In this document: positions 16,545 to 24,999 of the stretch, piece by piece
Layout: each line of letters starts with the position of its first letter
Position numbering within the stretch: position 1 is the first letter of the stretch
Assembly: GCA_025360225.1 (NCBI GenBank)
Contig: JANYCN010000036.1
Span: 1 to 64,000 of the forward strand
DNA length: 64,000 bases
Direction of reading: 5' to 3'
From: Actinomycetes bacterium
GTDB taxonomy: Bacteria > Actinomycetota > Thermoleophilia > Gaiellales > F1-60-MAGs149
Notes under the pieces: generated by a model
The model's input: only the letters and a program-made list of their open reading frames with translations
Told to the model about the DNA's origin: nothing
The model's database searches: none
Program-made: the position numbers and the translations under genes

Positions 16545-17173
16545 ACCGCTCGTTCGAACGCGCGCTGGTGGAAGGCGATCTGCGCCGCCGGGAACCGGCT
16601 CGCACGGCCGACCGGACAGCCGTCGCGGCTGGCGCAGCCGCGCTCGAGGCAGCGCGGTGCGTCGGCGGAGCGCACGTGGCGCGCGCAGGTGGCGACGTCG
16701 AAGCCGGTCGTGGAGTGGGCGCCGACCGGGCACGCCGAGAGACATGGCCGCGAAGCGCAGGTCGCGCACGGGCTCGGGCGGTCGGCACGACGAGGCAGAT
16801 CACCCGGCACCGCCGGCAGGACCAGCGCGGCGCGGTAGGCGTGCCAGAGCCCGTGATCGGGATCGATCAGCAGGCCGATCGGCGAGCGATGGACCGGTTG
16901 GGCACGCATCGCCCACTGCTGGAACGGGGCGTGCGGCCGGTCGTTCGGGTAGATGGCGCGCGCCTCGAATCGATCGGCGATAGGCGTGACAACCCTCGCC
17001 GTCCACGCGTCGAGCGGGTGTGGCTCGTCGCGTCGGCCCGCCTCGAACGCCGGCCACATCTCACCGCCGACGTTGCCGACCAGCACGATCGCGCCGTCGC
17101 CGTCCACCAGCCCACCACGGACGGCGAGGCCGGTGGAGGCGAACGACTCGATGATCGCGCGGTAGCTCGTCAG
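16541..17173 (-). CDS. Ferredoxin-like iron-sulfur protein, possible CTG start
   Basis: The protein carries two Cys clusters, PCATCASRPCLSACPVGA and CARHVRSADAPRCLERGC with GCPVG, which suggest 4Fe-4S binding. The first resembles the ferredoxin part of QueG-like reductases, but no cobalamin-binding region is seen. Function is unknown. The nearest standard start is GTG 17107 (188 residues), but the frame upstream is protein-like (LTSYRAIIESFASTGLAVRGG) and stays open to a CTG at 17173-17171 that overlaps the LacI stop. With CTG the protein has 210 residues. The 3' end lies in the inverted repeat of the MITE-like element, so the C-terminus may have been altered by insertion. Confidence 0.65.
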   Translation of the reverse strand: MTSYRAIIESFASTGLAVRGGLVDGDGAIVLVGNVGGEMWPAFEAGRRDEPHPLDAWTARVVTPIADRFEARAIYPNDRPHAPFQQWAMRAQPVHRSPIGLLIDPDHGLWHAYRAALVLPAVPGDLPRRADRPSPCATCASRPCLSACPVGAHSTTGFDVATCARHVRSADAPRCLERGCASRDGCPVGRASRFPAAQIAFHQRAFERAV

Positions 17174-18195
17174 GACCGTGGTGCTGCGGTCGACGCGCGG
17201 TGATCGAGCGCGAGCGGGACGTCGTGCCGACCGGGCGCGGCGCCGCGGTCGAGAGCGTCGACGATCGCCGCTGCCATCGCCGCCTCGACGCCGACGAGCG
17301 TTGTGATCGGCGGGTCGACGTAGCGGATGTGATCGGACTCGAAGAACGACGCCACGGACAGGTCGTCGGGGATTCGCAGACTCGCCTCCCGGGCGGCGAC
17401 CAGCACGCCGGCGGCGAGGACGGGGTGCGTCGCGAGGATCGCCGTCGGCCGGTCCGGCAGGGCCAGCAGCTCGGCCGCCGCCGTCTTACCAACCGCGATC
17501 GTCCAGCCGAACCCGCGCACCAGCTCGGGCGCTGCGGCGACGCCTGCGTCGCGTAGAGCCTCGACGTACCCGGCGTGGCGATCCACGCCGGTCGACCCGA
17601 CGAGCGCTCCCGAGACGAGCCCGATGCGGCGGTGACCGAGCGCGATGAGGTGCTCGGTGAGAAGGCGCGTGCCGCCCCGATCATCAGCACAGATCGTCGT
17701 CGCCGTCGGCTCCGGTGGCCGGTCGTCGAAGAAGACGACGCGGATGTCGCGACGGCGGAGCACGGCCATCAGGTCGGGGGCGAGGCCTGTTGCGGCGGCG
17801 ATCACGATCGCCCGGGCGTGGCCACGGATCAGCGACTCGACCGCTGCCTGCTCGGCTTTCGGGTCGCCGTCCGTCTCGAAGACAAGGAGCGCAAACCCCT
17901 CGGCAGCGAGGTGGCGATGCAGCAACCGGAACACGCTGCCGTGCAGCGGCGAAGCAAACGACGGGATCACGAGCCCGACCGTCTTCTGCGCGTTCCGACG
18001 AAGGTCGCGCGCGCGCTCGTCCGGGACGTAGCCGAGCAGTGCGATCGCCTGCTCGACGCGGATCTTGCGGTCGGGGGAGACGGGCACGGCGCCGGTGACG
18101 ACCCGGGAAGCCGTCGCGATGGAGACGCCTGCCACCTTCGCCACCTGCTGCAGCGTCGGAGTGGCGCGCGGCGGACCCTTGCGGCGAGGCGGCAT
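17170..18195 (-). CDS. LacI family transcriptional regulator
   Basis: This repressor of about 341 residues has the helix-turn-helix TLQQVAKVAGVSIATASRVVTG near the N-terminus and hinge VEQAIALLGYVPDERARDLR. A sugar-binding-protein-like effector domain follows (VGLVIPSFASPLHGSVFRLL, ICADDRGGTRLLTEHLIALGHRRIGLVSG, PTAILATHPVLAAGVL, VASFFESDHIRYVDPPITT). The effector is unknown. ATG 18195 is chosen because it begins just before the DNA-binding domain and lies 8 bases after TAGTGT; an in-frame ATG exists at 18213. The stop overlaps the ferredoxin-like frame, so the two may be one transcript. Confidence 0.88.
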   Translation of the reverse strand: MPPRRKGPPRATPTLQQVAKVAGVSIATASRVVTGAVPVSPDRKIRVEQAIALLGYVPDERARDLRRNAQKTVGLVIPSFASPLHGSVFRLLHRHLAAEGFALLVFETDGDPKAEQAAVESLIRGHARAIVIAAATGLAPDLMAVLRRRDIRVVFFDDRPPEPTATTICADDRGGTRLLTEHLIALGHRRIGLVSGALVGSTGVDRHAGYVEALRDAGVAAAPELVRGFGWTIAVGKTAAAELLALPDRPTAILATHPVLAAGVLVAAREASLRIPDDLSVASFFESDHIRYVDPPITTLVGVEAAMAAAIVDALDRGAAPGRHDVPLALDHRASTAAPRS

Positions 18196-18203
18196 AGGCT
18201 CGC

Positions 18204-18209
18204 ACACTA
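18204..18209 (-). promoter_or_regulatory. -10 element of the second LacI regulator (leaderless type)
   Basis: TAGTGT on the minus strand ends 8 bases before the ATG at 18195. Confidence 0.45.
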
Positions 18210-18253
18210 GCAAGGTTTCAGCGTTTTCAGAGGGACGTTTGTGACGCCTCCGG

Positions 18254-18259
18254 TACGCT
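18254..18259 (+). promoter_or_regulatory. -10 element of the PLP decarboxylase gene (leaderless type)
   Basis: TACGCT ends 6 bases before the GTG at 18266. Confidence 0.5.
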
Positions 18260-18265
18260 GGCTCC

Positions 18266-19675
18266 GTGGACAGACCCGGGCTACCGCTTGACGTTCCCCG
18301 CGAGCACGCGCTCGCGCGAGCCAGCGAGCACGTGCGCTCCGCGTGGGCCAGCTTCGACGTCGCGCGCGCTGATCAGCCGCTCCTCGACGGCCCGCTCCGG
18401 CGGATCCTCTCCGGCTCGCTTCCGGAGAGCGGGATGCCGGTCCTCGAGGCGCTCGACGACGCCGCGCGGGCGCTGGATGAGAGCCTCGCACCGGCGCGTC
18501 CGCGGTACTTCGCCTTCGTCGGCTCCTCAGGGCTCGAGGTTGGCGTGCTCGCCGACGCGCTCGCGAGCTGTCACGACGTTAACCTCGCAACGCACGCTGG
18601 CGTCGCCGATCTCGTCGAGCGACAGGCGATCGCGTGGCTCGCCGAGCTCGTCGGGTTCCCCGCGGACGGCGGCGTGTTCACGAGCGGCGGGATGATCTCG
18701 AACCTGACGGCGCTCGTTGCGGCTCGCGAGCAGGCGCTCCCCGGCGTCCGCACGACGGGGCTTGCGGCGCGGCCAGCGGCGCTCTACTGCTCCTCTGAGG
18801 CGCACTACTCGGTGCGCCGCGCCGCGGAGGTCCTGGGCATTGGCGCCGGTGCCGTCCGCTCGATCGCGATCGACGGTGAGCGACGTGTTCGGGCCGACCT
18901 CGTTGCGGCGGCGATCGATCGGGACGTCGCCGCCGGCATCGCTCCGGTTGCCGTCGTCGCGACCGCCGGCACGACGCTGACCGGCGCGGTCGACCCGATC
19001 GACGAGCTCGCCGAGGTGTGTGCGGCGCGCGGCGTCTGGCTCCACGTTGACGGCGCCTACGGCCTCCCTGCAGCCTGTGTTGAGGCGACCGCTGGCCTGT
19101 TCGCCGGCCTGGCGCGCGCCGACTCCGTCACCGTCGACGCGCACAAGTGGCTGTACCTCCCGAAGGCGTGTGGCGTCTGTCTGGTGCGAGACAGGCGCAC
19201 GCTCGAGCGCGCGTTCGTCCACGACGAGGCGTACATGCTGCATGAGGACGACGAGCTGAACGCGGTCGACCGCACGCTCGAGTACTCGCGCCCGTTCCGC
19301 GCGCTCAAGCTGTGGCTCGCCCTGCGGGTGCATGGCGCGGCGGCGTTCCGAGCTGCTCTGACCAGCAACGTCGAGCTCGCGCGGCTGCTGGAACAGCTCG
19401 TGCGCGACGAGCCCGAGCTCGAGTTGCTCGTCGACCGGCCACAGCTGACGGTCGTCCCGTTCCGACACCGTCCTGCTGGCGTCGTCGACCTGAACGCGCA
19501 CAACCGCCGTCTCGTCGAGGCCCTTCAGCGGGACTTCCGCGTGTACGTCTCCTCTGCGTCAATCGACGGCGTGACCTGCCTTCGCCCGTGCATCGTTAAC
19601 TACCGCACGACGGCCGCTGACGTGCGCGCGCTCGTCGAGGTTGCGCTCGAGATCGGCCGAAAGATCGCGACGTAG
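18266..19675 (+). CDS. PLP-dependent decarboxylase (aromatic-L-amino-acid/glutamate decarboxylase family)
   Basis: This group II pyridoxal-phosphate decarboxylase of 469 residues removes the carboxyl group of an amino acid. It shows RPRYFAFVGSS, GVFTSGGMISNLTAL, the cofactor-stacking ALYCSSEAHYSV, the PLP-ring Asp in VWLHVDGAYGLPA and the Schiff-base lysine in VDAHKWLYLPKACG (about residue 293). The C-terminal domain (EYSRPFRALKLWLALRVHG) is intact. Substrate (tryptophan, DOPA/tyrosine, glutamate or another) is not resolvable by eye. It is transcribed alone between a divergent LacI gene and rlmN, which begins 13 bases later with its own TACCCT. The LacI protein is a candidate regulator only by position. 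Confidence 0.88.
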   Translation: MDRPGLPLDVPREHALARASEHVRSAWASFDVARADQPLLDGPLRRILSGSLPESGMPVLEALDDAARALDESLAPARPRYFAFVGSSGLEVGVLADALASCHDVNLATHAGVADLVERQAIAWLAELVGFPADGGVFTSGGMISNLTALVAAREQALPGVRTTGLAARPAALYCSSEAHYSVRRAAEVLGIGAGAVRSIAIDGERRVRADLVAAAIDRDVAAGIAPVAVVATAGTTLTGAVDPIDELAEVCAARGVWLHVDGAYGLPAACVEATAGLFAGLARADSVTVDAHKWLYLPKACGVCLVRDRRTLERAFVHDEAYMLHEDDELNAVDRTLEYSRPFRALKLWLALRVHGAAAFRAALTSNVELARLLEQLVRDEPELELLVDRPQLTVVPFRHRPAGVVDLNAHNRRLVEALQRDFRVYVSSASIDGVTCLRPCIVNYRTTAADVRALVEVALEIGRKIAT

Positions 19676-19681
19676 TACCCT
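19676..19681 (+). promoter_or_regulatory. -10 element of rlmN (leaderless type)
   Basis: TACCCT ends 7 bases before the GTG at 19689. The hexamer overlaps the last base of the upstream stop codon (19673-19675) by adjacency only. AGGAG in the gap sits too close to be an efficient ribosome-binding site. Confidence 0.45.
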
Positions 19682-19688
19682 TAGGAGC

Positions 19689-20744
19689 GTGCAGCTCGAT
19701 GCCGCCATCGGCGCGCTCGCCGGGTGGGGCGAGCCCGCATACCGCCGTGCCCAGGTGCGGACGGCTGTCACGCGCGATCTCGTCGCGTCGTGGGACGGCG
19801 TCTCGACGCTCTCGAAGACGCTGCGCGCCCGGCTCCAGAACACCGTTCCGTTCGCCGACCTCGTGTCGGAGGACACGCAGCGTTCGAGCGATGGCACGGT
19901 CAAGTCGCGCTTCCGTACCCACGACGGGTTCCCGCTCGAGACGGTGTTGATGCAGCACGGCGAACGGCGCACCGTCTGCGTCTCCTCGCAGTCTGGCTGC
20001 GCACTCGCCTGCGCGTTCTGTGCGACGGGCTCGATGGGGCTCGGTCGCAATCTCAACGCGGGCGAGATCTTCGAGCAGCTGCTCTGGGCCGCGCGCGAGG
20101 CGAAAAAGGACGGCGCGCGGATCTCGAACGTCGTGTTGATGGGGATGGGCGAGCCGTTCCACAACTACGACGAGGTGCTCGGCTTCTGCCGGCTCGCGAA
20201 CGACGCCGACGGCTACGGCCTCGGTGCGCGCTCGATCGCGATCTCCACCGCAGGCTGGATCCCCGGGATCGACCGCCTCGCGAAGGAGCCGATCCAGGTC
20301 AAGCTCGCCGTCTCGCTGCACGGCCCGAACGATGAGATCCGCGGCAGCCTGATGCCCGTCAACCGGCGCTACCCCGTTGCCGAGGTGATGGAGGCGTGCC
20401 AGCGCTACCGCGATGAGACGCGGCGGCGCATCTTCATCGAGTACCTGCTGCTCGAGGGCGTGAACGACGCCCCCGACCAGGCGAACGAGCTGTCCTCGCT
20501 GCTGCATCGCACGGCCCCTGGTGGGTTCCATGTGAACCTCATCGTCTACAACCCGACGGGCTCGGACTACCGAGCGAGCGGTCCCGACGCGATCGGTCTC
20601 TTCAAGGGGATCCTCGAGCGGCGGGGGATCGACCACTCGCTACGGCAGTCCCGTGGTCGCGACATCGACGCGGCGTGCGGCCAGCTGACGGTGCGCGGCG
20701 TCCGCGAACGCCGGGCAGAGCTCCGGCGCGCTCGCAGCTCGTGA
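19689..20744 (+). CDS. rlmN: Dual-specificity 23S rRNA / tRNA adenine-C2 methyltransferase RlmN
   Basis: This 351-residue radical-SAM enzyme makes 2-methyladenosine in 23S rRNA and certain tRNAs. The cluster motif CALACAFC (about residues 101-108) has the expected CxxxCxxC spacing. Downstream are GMGEPFHNYDEVLGFC, ISTAGWIPGIDRLA, LAVSLHGPNDEIRGSLMPVN, EYLLLEGVNDAPDQA and the catalytic C-terminal Cys in RGRDIDAACGQL. GTG 19689 gives the usual N-terminal length. The stop overlaps the start of the DUF2252 gene (GTGA). Confidence 0.94.
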   Translation: MQLDAAIGALAGWGEPAYRRAQVRTAVTRDLVASWDGVSTLSKTLRARLQNTVPFADLVSEDTQRSSDGTVKSRFRTHDGFPLETVLMQHGERRTVCVSSQSGCALACAFCATGSMGLGRNLNAGEIFEQLLWAAREAKKDGARISNVVLMGMGEPFHNYDEVLGFCRLANDADGYGLGARSIAISTAGWIPGIDRLAKEPIQVKLAVSLHGPNDEIRGSLMPVNRRYPVAEVMEACQRYRDETRRRIFIEYLLLEGVNDAPDQANELSSLLHRTAPGGFHVNLIVYNPTGSDYRASGPDAIGLFKGILERRGIDHSLRQSRGRDIDAACGQLTVRGVRERRAELRRARSS

Positions 20745-21865
20745 CCGAGCGCGATCCGCTTGCGCTGCTCGCCGCGCAGGAGGTGGATCGCCTCGCCGCC
20801 CTCGTCCCCGTCCGGCGCCAAAGGATGGCTGCCTCGCCGCTGGCGTTCCTGCGCGGAGCTGCCGTCGTGATGGCGCACGACCTGCGTGGTGTGCCGACGA
20901 GCGGGGTCACGACGCAGCTCTGCGGCGACGCGCACCTGCTCAACTTCGGCTTCCACGCCACGCCTGGCAGGCGGCTGGTGTTCGCGATCGAGGACCCCGA
21001 CGAGACGGCCGTCGGGCCGTGGGAGTGGGACGTCCTGCGCCTTGCCGCGAGCGTTGCGGTAGCCGCCGAGGTCGTCGGCGCTGGCCGCCGGCGCACCCAG
21101 GAGGCGATCGAGGTGACCGCCGGGACGTACGCCGAGCGGGTCGCGGAGCTGCGCGCCGTGAGCCGGCTCGACGCGTGGTTCGCCACCGGCGGTGAGGGGT
21201 CGCGACGCTCGCTCCACCTCGCCCGGACGCTCCACGAGTCGGGCCTTGGCGCGACCGAGGCCTCGCTGCCGAACGGTGCTGAGATCGACGGGACCGCGGT
21301 CGCCTCGTACCTCGCCACGCTCTCCGACGACCGCGACGCCCTCCTCGCCGGCTATCGGCTGGACACGGTCGCGGCGATGGTGGTCGGCATCGGCAGCGTT
21401 GGCCTGCGCTGCTACTCGATCCGTCTTCGCGCGTCGGCGGACGACACGATCACGTTGGAGGCGAAGGAGGCCGTGGCGTCCGCGATTGCCCCGCCGGCGG
21501 TCGCCGACGGGCACCAGGGCGAGCGGGTGGTCCGCGGCCAGCGGCTGCTGCAGCCCGACGCCGACCCGCTACTTGGCTGGTTCTCCGCGGCCGGTCGCGA
21601 CTACCACGTGCGCCAGTTGCACGACTTCCGCTTCCAGGTGCGGCTCGACGACCTTCGCCCACGCGACCTCGTTGCCTACTCCCGGGTCTGCGCCTCGACG
21701 CTCGCGACGGCGCACTGCCGCACGGGAGCGGCTGCGGCGATCGCGGACGCCCTCGCCCGGGACGCCGGGTTCGTAGGTGACGTTGCCTCGTTCGCGCGGG
21801 GGTACGCCGAGCAGACCGCACGCGACCACGCCGCTCTCGTCGCCGCGCTGCGCGAAGCGCTGTAG
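20741..21865 (+). CDS. DUF2252 family protein
   Basis: This 374-residue protein of the DUF2252 family is a kinase-like fold of unknown substrate. Family marks are FLRGAAVVMAHDL, LCGDAHLLNFGFHATPGRRLVFAIEDPDE (shown in two parts in the protein, about residues 60-90), WEWDVLRLAASV, LEAKEAV, GERVVRGQRLLQPDADPLLGW and VRQLHDFRFQVRLD. Its GTG overlaps the rlmN stop, and ccr starts 9 bases after its own stop, so it lies in the transcript path from rlmN to the ethylmalonyl-CoA genes. Whether it takes part in either process is unknown. Confidence 0.88.
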   Translation: MTERDPLALLAAQEVDRLAALVPVRRQRMAASPLAFLRGAAVVMAHDLRGVPTSGVTTQLCGDAHLLNFGFHATPGRRLVFAIEDPDETAVGPWEWDVLRLAASVAVAAEVVGAGRRRTQEAIEVTAGTYAERVAELRAVSRLDAWFATGGEGSRRSLHLARTLHESGLGATEASLPNGAEIDGTAVASYLATLSDDRDALLAGYRLDTVAAMVVGIGSVGLRCYSIRLRASADDTITLEAKEAVASAIAPPAVADGHQGERVVRGQRLLQPDADPLLGWFSAAGRDYHVRQLHDFRFQVRLDDLRPRDLVAYSRVCASTLATAHCRTGAAAAIADALARDAGFVGDVASFARGYAEQTARDHAALVAALREAL

Positions 21866-21868
21866 GCT
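21863..21868 (+). promoter_or_regulatory. -10 element of ccr (leaderless type)
   Basis: TAGGCT ends 6 bases before the ATG at 21875. It overlaps the stop codon of the DUF2252 gene. Confidence 0.45.
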
Positions 21869-21874
21869 CCGACC

Positions 21875-23029
21875 ATGATGGTGCCGGACGCGATGCAGGC
21901 CTGGGTGATCCGACCGGACCGGCTCGGCGAGCCGGAGGACGCGATGCGGCTTGAGACGGTCGCCGTTCCCGTCGCCGGGCCGGGCGAGGTGCTCGTGCGG
22001 GTGATGGCGGCTGGGGTCAACTACAACGGCGTCTGGGCCGCGATGGGCAAGCCGGTCTCGACGTTCAAGGCGATCGGCGACGACTTCCACATCCTCGGTT
22101 CCGACGCGTCGGGCGTTGTCGCCGCGGTCGGTCCGGGGGTTCGGCGCTGGAAGGTCGGCGACGAGGTGGTGGTGCACTGCAACCAGAGCTGTGGCGAGTG
22201 TCCGGAGTGCAACGGGCTCGACCCGATGGCGTGCAGCGAGCAGCGGATCTGGGGCTACGAGACGAACTGGGGATCGTTCGCCGAGTACTCGAAGGTGCAG
22301 GCGCAGCAGCTGGTGCCGAAGCCGACGCACCTGTCGTGGGAGGAGGCTGCCTCCTACGCGCTCGTCTACTTCACGGCCTATCGCATGCTCGTCGACCAGG
22401 CGCGCGTGCAGGCCGGCGACTACGTGCTCGTGTGGGGAGCTGGCGGCGGGCTCGGCTCGATGGCGTTGCAGATCTGTCGCCTCTACGGCGCGAACGCCGT
22501 CGCCGTCGTCTCGAGCGAGGACAAGATCGACCTGTGTCGTCGTCTCGGCGCGCACGCTGTCATCGACCGGCGAGAGTTCGATCTCGTCGACCGTTCGACC
22601 GGCGAGCCGGACGTCGCTGAGATGAAGCGGTTCGGCAAGGCCGTGCGGCAGGCGACTGGCGGCCGCGATGCCGACATCGTGTTCGAGCACGTCGGCGCGG
22701 CGACGTTCGCGACCTCGGTCTTCGTCTGCAAGACCTTCGGGACGGTCGTCATCTGCGGCGCGACGTCCGGTTTCTCCCTCCACTTTGACGTTCGCTACCT
22801 CTGGATGCGACAGAAGTCGATCATTGGCTCACACTTCGCGAACGCGTACCAGGCGACGCGCGCGAACCAGCTGATCATCGAGAAGAAGGTGCGCCCGGTG
22901 TTGATGGGGACGTTCCCGTTCGCGGAGTGCCCGGTGCCCCACCAGATGATGCGTGAGAACGCGCACCTGGGGAAGATGGTCGTCCTCGTCGGGGCGACCG
23001 AGCCGGGACAGGGCATAAGCGAGGCATGA
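21875..23029 (+). CDS. ccr: Crotonyl-CoA carboxylase/reductase-like medium-chain reductase
   Basis: Ccr reductively carboxylates crotonyl-CoA to ethylmalonyl-CoA with NADPH and CO2. The 384-residue MDR protein shows AAGVNYNGVWAAMGKP near the N-terminus, the structural CNQSCGECPECNG, GYETNWGSFAEY, the cofactor loop GAGGGLGSMALQ and the C-terminal GSHFANAYQA and NAHLGKMVVLVGA. These resemble the catalytic-pocket segments of known Ccr enzymes rather than plain quinone reductases. It is about 50 residues shorter than typical Ccr (missing mostly N-terminal residues), so an acryloyl-CoA-reductase-like activity is possible. Overlap with ecm (ATGA) supports the Ccr assignment. Confidence 0.82.
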   Translation: MMVPDAMQAWVIRPDRLGEPEDAMRLETVAVPVAGPGEVLVRVMAAGVNYNGVWAAMGKPVSTFKAIGDDFHILGSDASGVVAAVGPGVRRWKVGDEVVVHCNQSCGECPECNGLDPMACSEQRIWGYETNWGSFAEYSKVQAQQLVPKPTHLSWEEAASYALVYFTAYRMLVDQARVQAGDYVLVWGAGGGLGSMALQICRLYGANAVAVVSSEDKIDLCRRLGAHAVIDRREFDLVDRSTGEPDVAEMKRFGKAVRQATGGRDADIVFEHVGAATFATSVFVCKTFGTVVICGATSGFSLHFDVRYLWMRQKSIIGSHFANAYQATRANQLIIEKKVRPVLMGTFPFAECPVPHQMMRENAHLGKMVVLVGATEPGQGISEA

Positions 23030-24999
23030 CGCGGCTGCCGGAGCCCGACCGGCCCTGGATCTTCCGCACGTACGCGGGGCACACCTCGGTGGAGGCGTCG
23101 AACCAGCTGTTTCGCGAGAACCTCGCTCACGGGCAGACGGGGCTGTCGATCGCGTTCGACCTGCCGACGCAGTGCGGCTACTCGTCTGACGAGGAGATCG
23201 CGCTTCCCGAGGTGGGACGGGTTGGCGTGCCGGTCAACTCGCTCGACGACCTGCGCGCCCTGCTCGACGGCATCCCGCTCGAGAGCACGAACACCTCGAT
23301 GACGATCAACGCGCCGGCGATGTGGCTGTACGCGTTGTACCTGGCGCTCGCCGAGGAGCGGGGCGTGCCCTGGGGCGAGCTGGAGGGGACGACGCAGAAC
23401 GACATCGTCAAGGAGTACCTCTCGCGCGGCACGTACATCTTCCCGCCCGCGCCCTCGCTGCGGCTGATCGCCGACATGTACGAGCACGCGATCCGGCTCG
23501 TGCCGCGTTTTAACCCCGCGAACGTGTGCTCCTACCACTTCCAGGAGGCTGGCGCGACCCCCGTGCAGGAGCTGGCGTTCGCGCTCTCCACGGCGACGCT
23601 GGTGCTCGACACGCTGCGCGATCGCGGCTCGCTGACGACGGACGAGCTGCACCAGGCGGTCGGTCGCGTCTCCTTCTTCTGCAACGCCGGCATCCGTTTC
23701 GTCGAGGAGCTCGCGAAGATGCGCGCCTTCGTTGAGCTCTGGGATCGAACGTGCCGCGAGCGCTACGGTGTCACCGATCCGCGCCTTCGGCGGTTTCGCT
23801 ACGGCGTGCAGGTGAACTCGCTTGGCCTGACCGAGGAGCAGCCGGAGAACAACGCGTGGCGCATCGCGATCGAGATGCTCGGCGTGCTGCTGTCGCGCGA
23901 CGCCCGGTGCCGGGCGCTCCAGCTCCCCGCCTGGAACGAGGCGCTGTCGCTGCCCCGTCCGTGGGACCAGCAGTGGTCGATGCGTTTGCAGCAGGTGATG
24001 GCGCTCGAGAGTGACCTGCTCGAGTATCCCGACCTGTTCGACGGCTCGCACGTCGTGGAGGGTCTCGTTGCCGAGCTGGTTGCCGGAGCGGAGGCCGAGA
24101 TCGGGCGCATCGCGGACGCTGGCGGCACCCTGGCAGCACTCGAGTCGGGCGTGATGAAGGCGGCCCTCGTCGCGAGCCAGGCGGAGCGGATCGGGCGCAT
24201 CACCTCCGGCGAGCAGGTGGTCGTCGGACGCAACCGGCACGTTGAAGGGATCCCGTCACCGCTCGTCGGCGGCGATGACGGCGGGACGTTCGTCGGTGGG
24301 AGCGCGGACGCGGCGCTCGCGCGCCTTGCGCGCACTCGCGCCGACCGCGACCCGATGGCGGTGGCGGCGGCGCTCGAGCGCCTGCGGCTCGACGCGGCGG
24401 GCGACGCGAACCTCGTGCCCGCTTCGATCGCGTGCGCCCACGCGCGCGTTACGACCGGCGAGTGGGCAGGGGTGCTGCGCGGGGTGTTTGGTGAGCACCG
24501 CGCGCTCACCGGGGTCGAGGGGCAGCGCCTCGCGGTGGACGACGCTGCCGTCAGCGACGTGCGGGCGCGGGTCGCGCAGCTCGCCGTCGATCGCGGGCGC
24601 CGCCCCCGCGTCGTCGTTGGCAAGCCGGGGCTGGACGGGCACTCCAACGGCGCCGAGATGGTCGCGATCGCGGCGCGCCACTGCGGGCTCGACGTCGTCT
24701 ACGCTGGCATCCGGCTCTCGGCAGCGGAGATCGCGCGACAGGCGGTGCAGGAGGATGCGAGCGTGGTTGGCGTCTCGATCCTCTCCGGCGCGCACCTTGC
24801 GACGGTGGCACAGCTCTCGGCCGAGCTGCGCGCGGCGGGTGCAGCGTCGATGCCGATCATCGTCGGCGGCATCATTCCCGTCGCGGACGTGCCCGCGCTG
24901 GAGGCGCTTGGCGTGCGCGCGATCTTCACGCCGCGCGACTACGACCTCGTCAAGGTGATCGCGCGGGTCGTTGACGTGATCGCGTCGGCTCCGCGGTGA
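23026..24999 (+). CDS. ecm: Ethylmalonyl-CoA mutase, B12-dependent
   Basis: This 657-residue adenosylcobalamin-dependent acyl-CoA mutase should convert ethylmalonyl-CoA to methylsuccinyl-CoA. The N-terminal barrel has WIFRTYAGHTSVEASNQLF, GLSIAFDLPTQCGY, SMTINAPAMW, GTTQNDIVKEYLSRGTYIFPP and SYHFQEAGATPVQELAF. The C-terminal B12 domain has KPGLDGHSNGAEMVA, with the cobalt-binding His (about residue 543), and VVGVSILSGAHLATV. The GHSNGAE and SGAHL wording fits the Ecm/MeaA group better than methylmalonyl-CoA mutase. It is flanked by 4-bp overlaps with ccr and meaB. No cobalamin riboswitch is visible upstream. Confidence 0.9.
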   Translation: MTRLPEPDRPWIFRTYAGHTSVEASNQLFRENLAHGQTGLSIAFDLPTQCGYSSDEEIALPEVGRVGVPVNSLDDLRALLDGIPLESTNTSMTINAPAMWLYALYLALAEERGVPWGELEGTTQNDIVKEYLSRGTYIFPPAPSLRLIADMYEHAIRLVPRFNPANVCSYHFQEAGATPVQELAFALSTATLVLDTLRDRGSLTTDELHQAVGRVSFFCNAGIRFVEELAKMRAFVELWDRTCRERYGVTDPRLRRFRYGVQVNSLGLTEEQPENNAWRIAIEMLGVLLSRDARCRALQLPAWNEALSLPRPWDQQWSMRLQQVMALESDLLEYPDLFDGSHVVEGLVAELVAGAEAEIGRIADAGGTLAALESGVMKAALVASQAERIGRITSGEQVVVGRNRHVEGIPSPLVGGDDGGTFVGGSADAALARLARTRADRDPMAVAAALERLRLDAAGDANLVPASIACAHARVTTGEWAGVLRGVFGEHRALTGVEGQRLAVDDAAVSDVRARVAQLAVDRGRRPRVVVGKPGLDGHSNGAEMVAIAARHCGLDVVYAGIRLSAAEIARQAVQEDASVVGVSILSGAHLATVAQLSAELRAAGAASMPIIVGGIIPVADVPALEALGVRAIFTPRDYDLVKVIARVVDVIASAPR

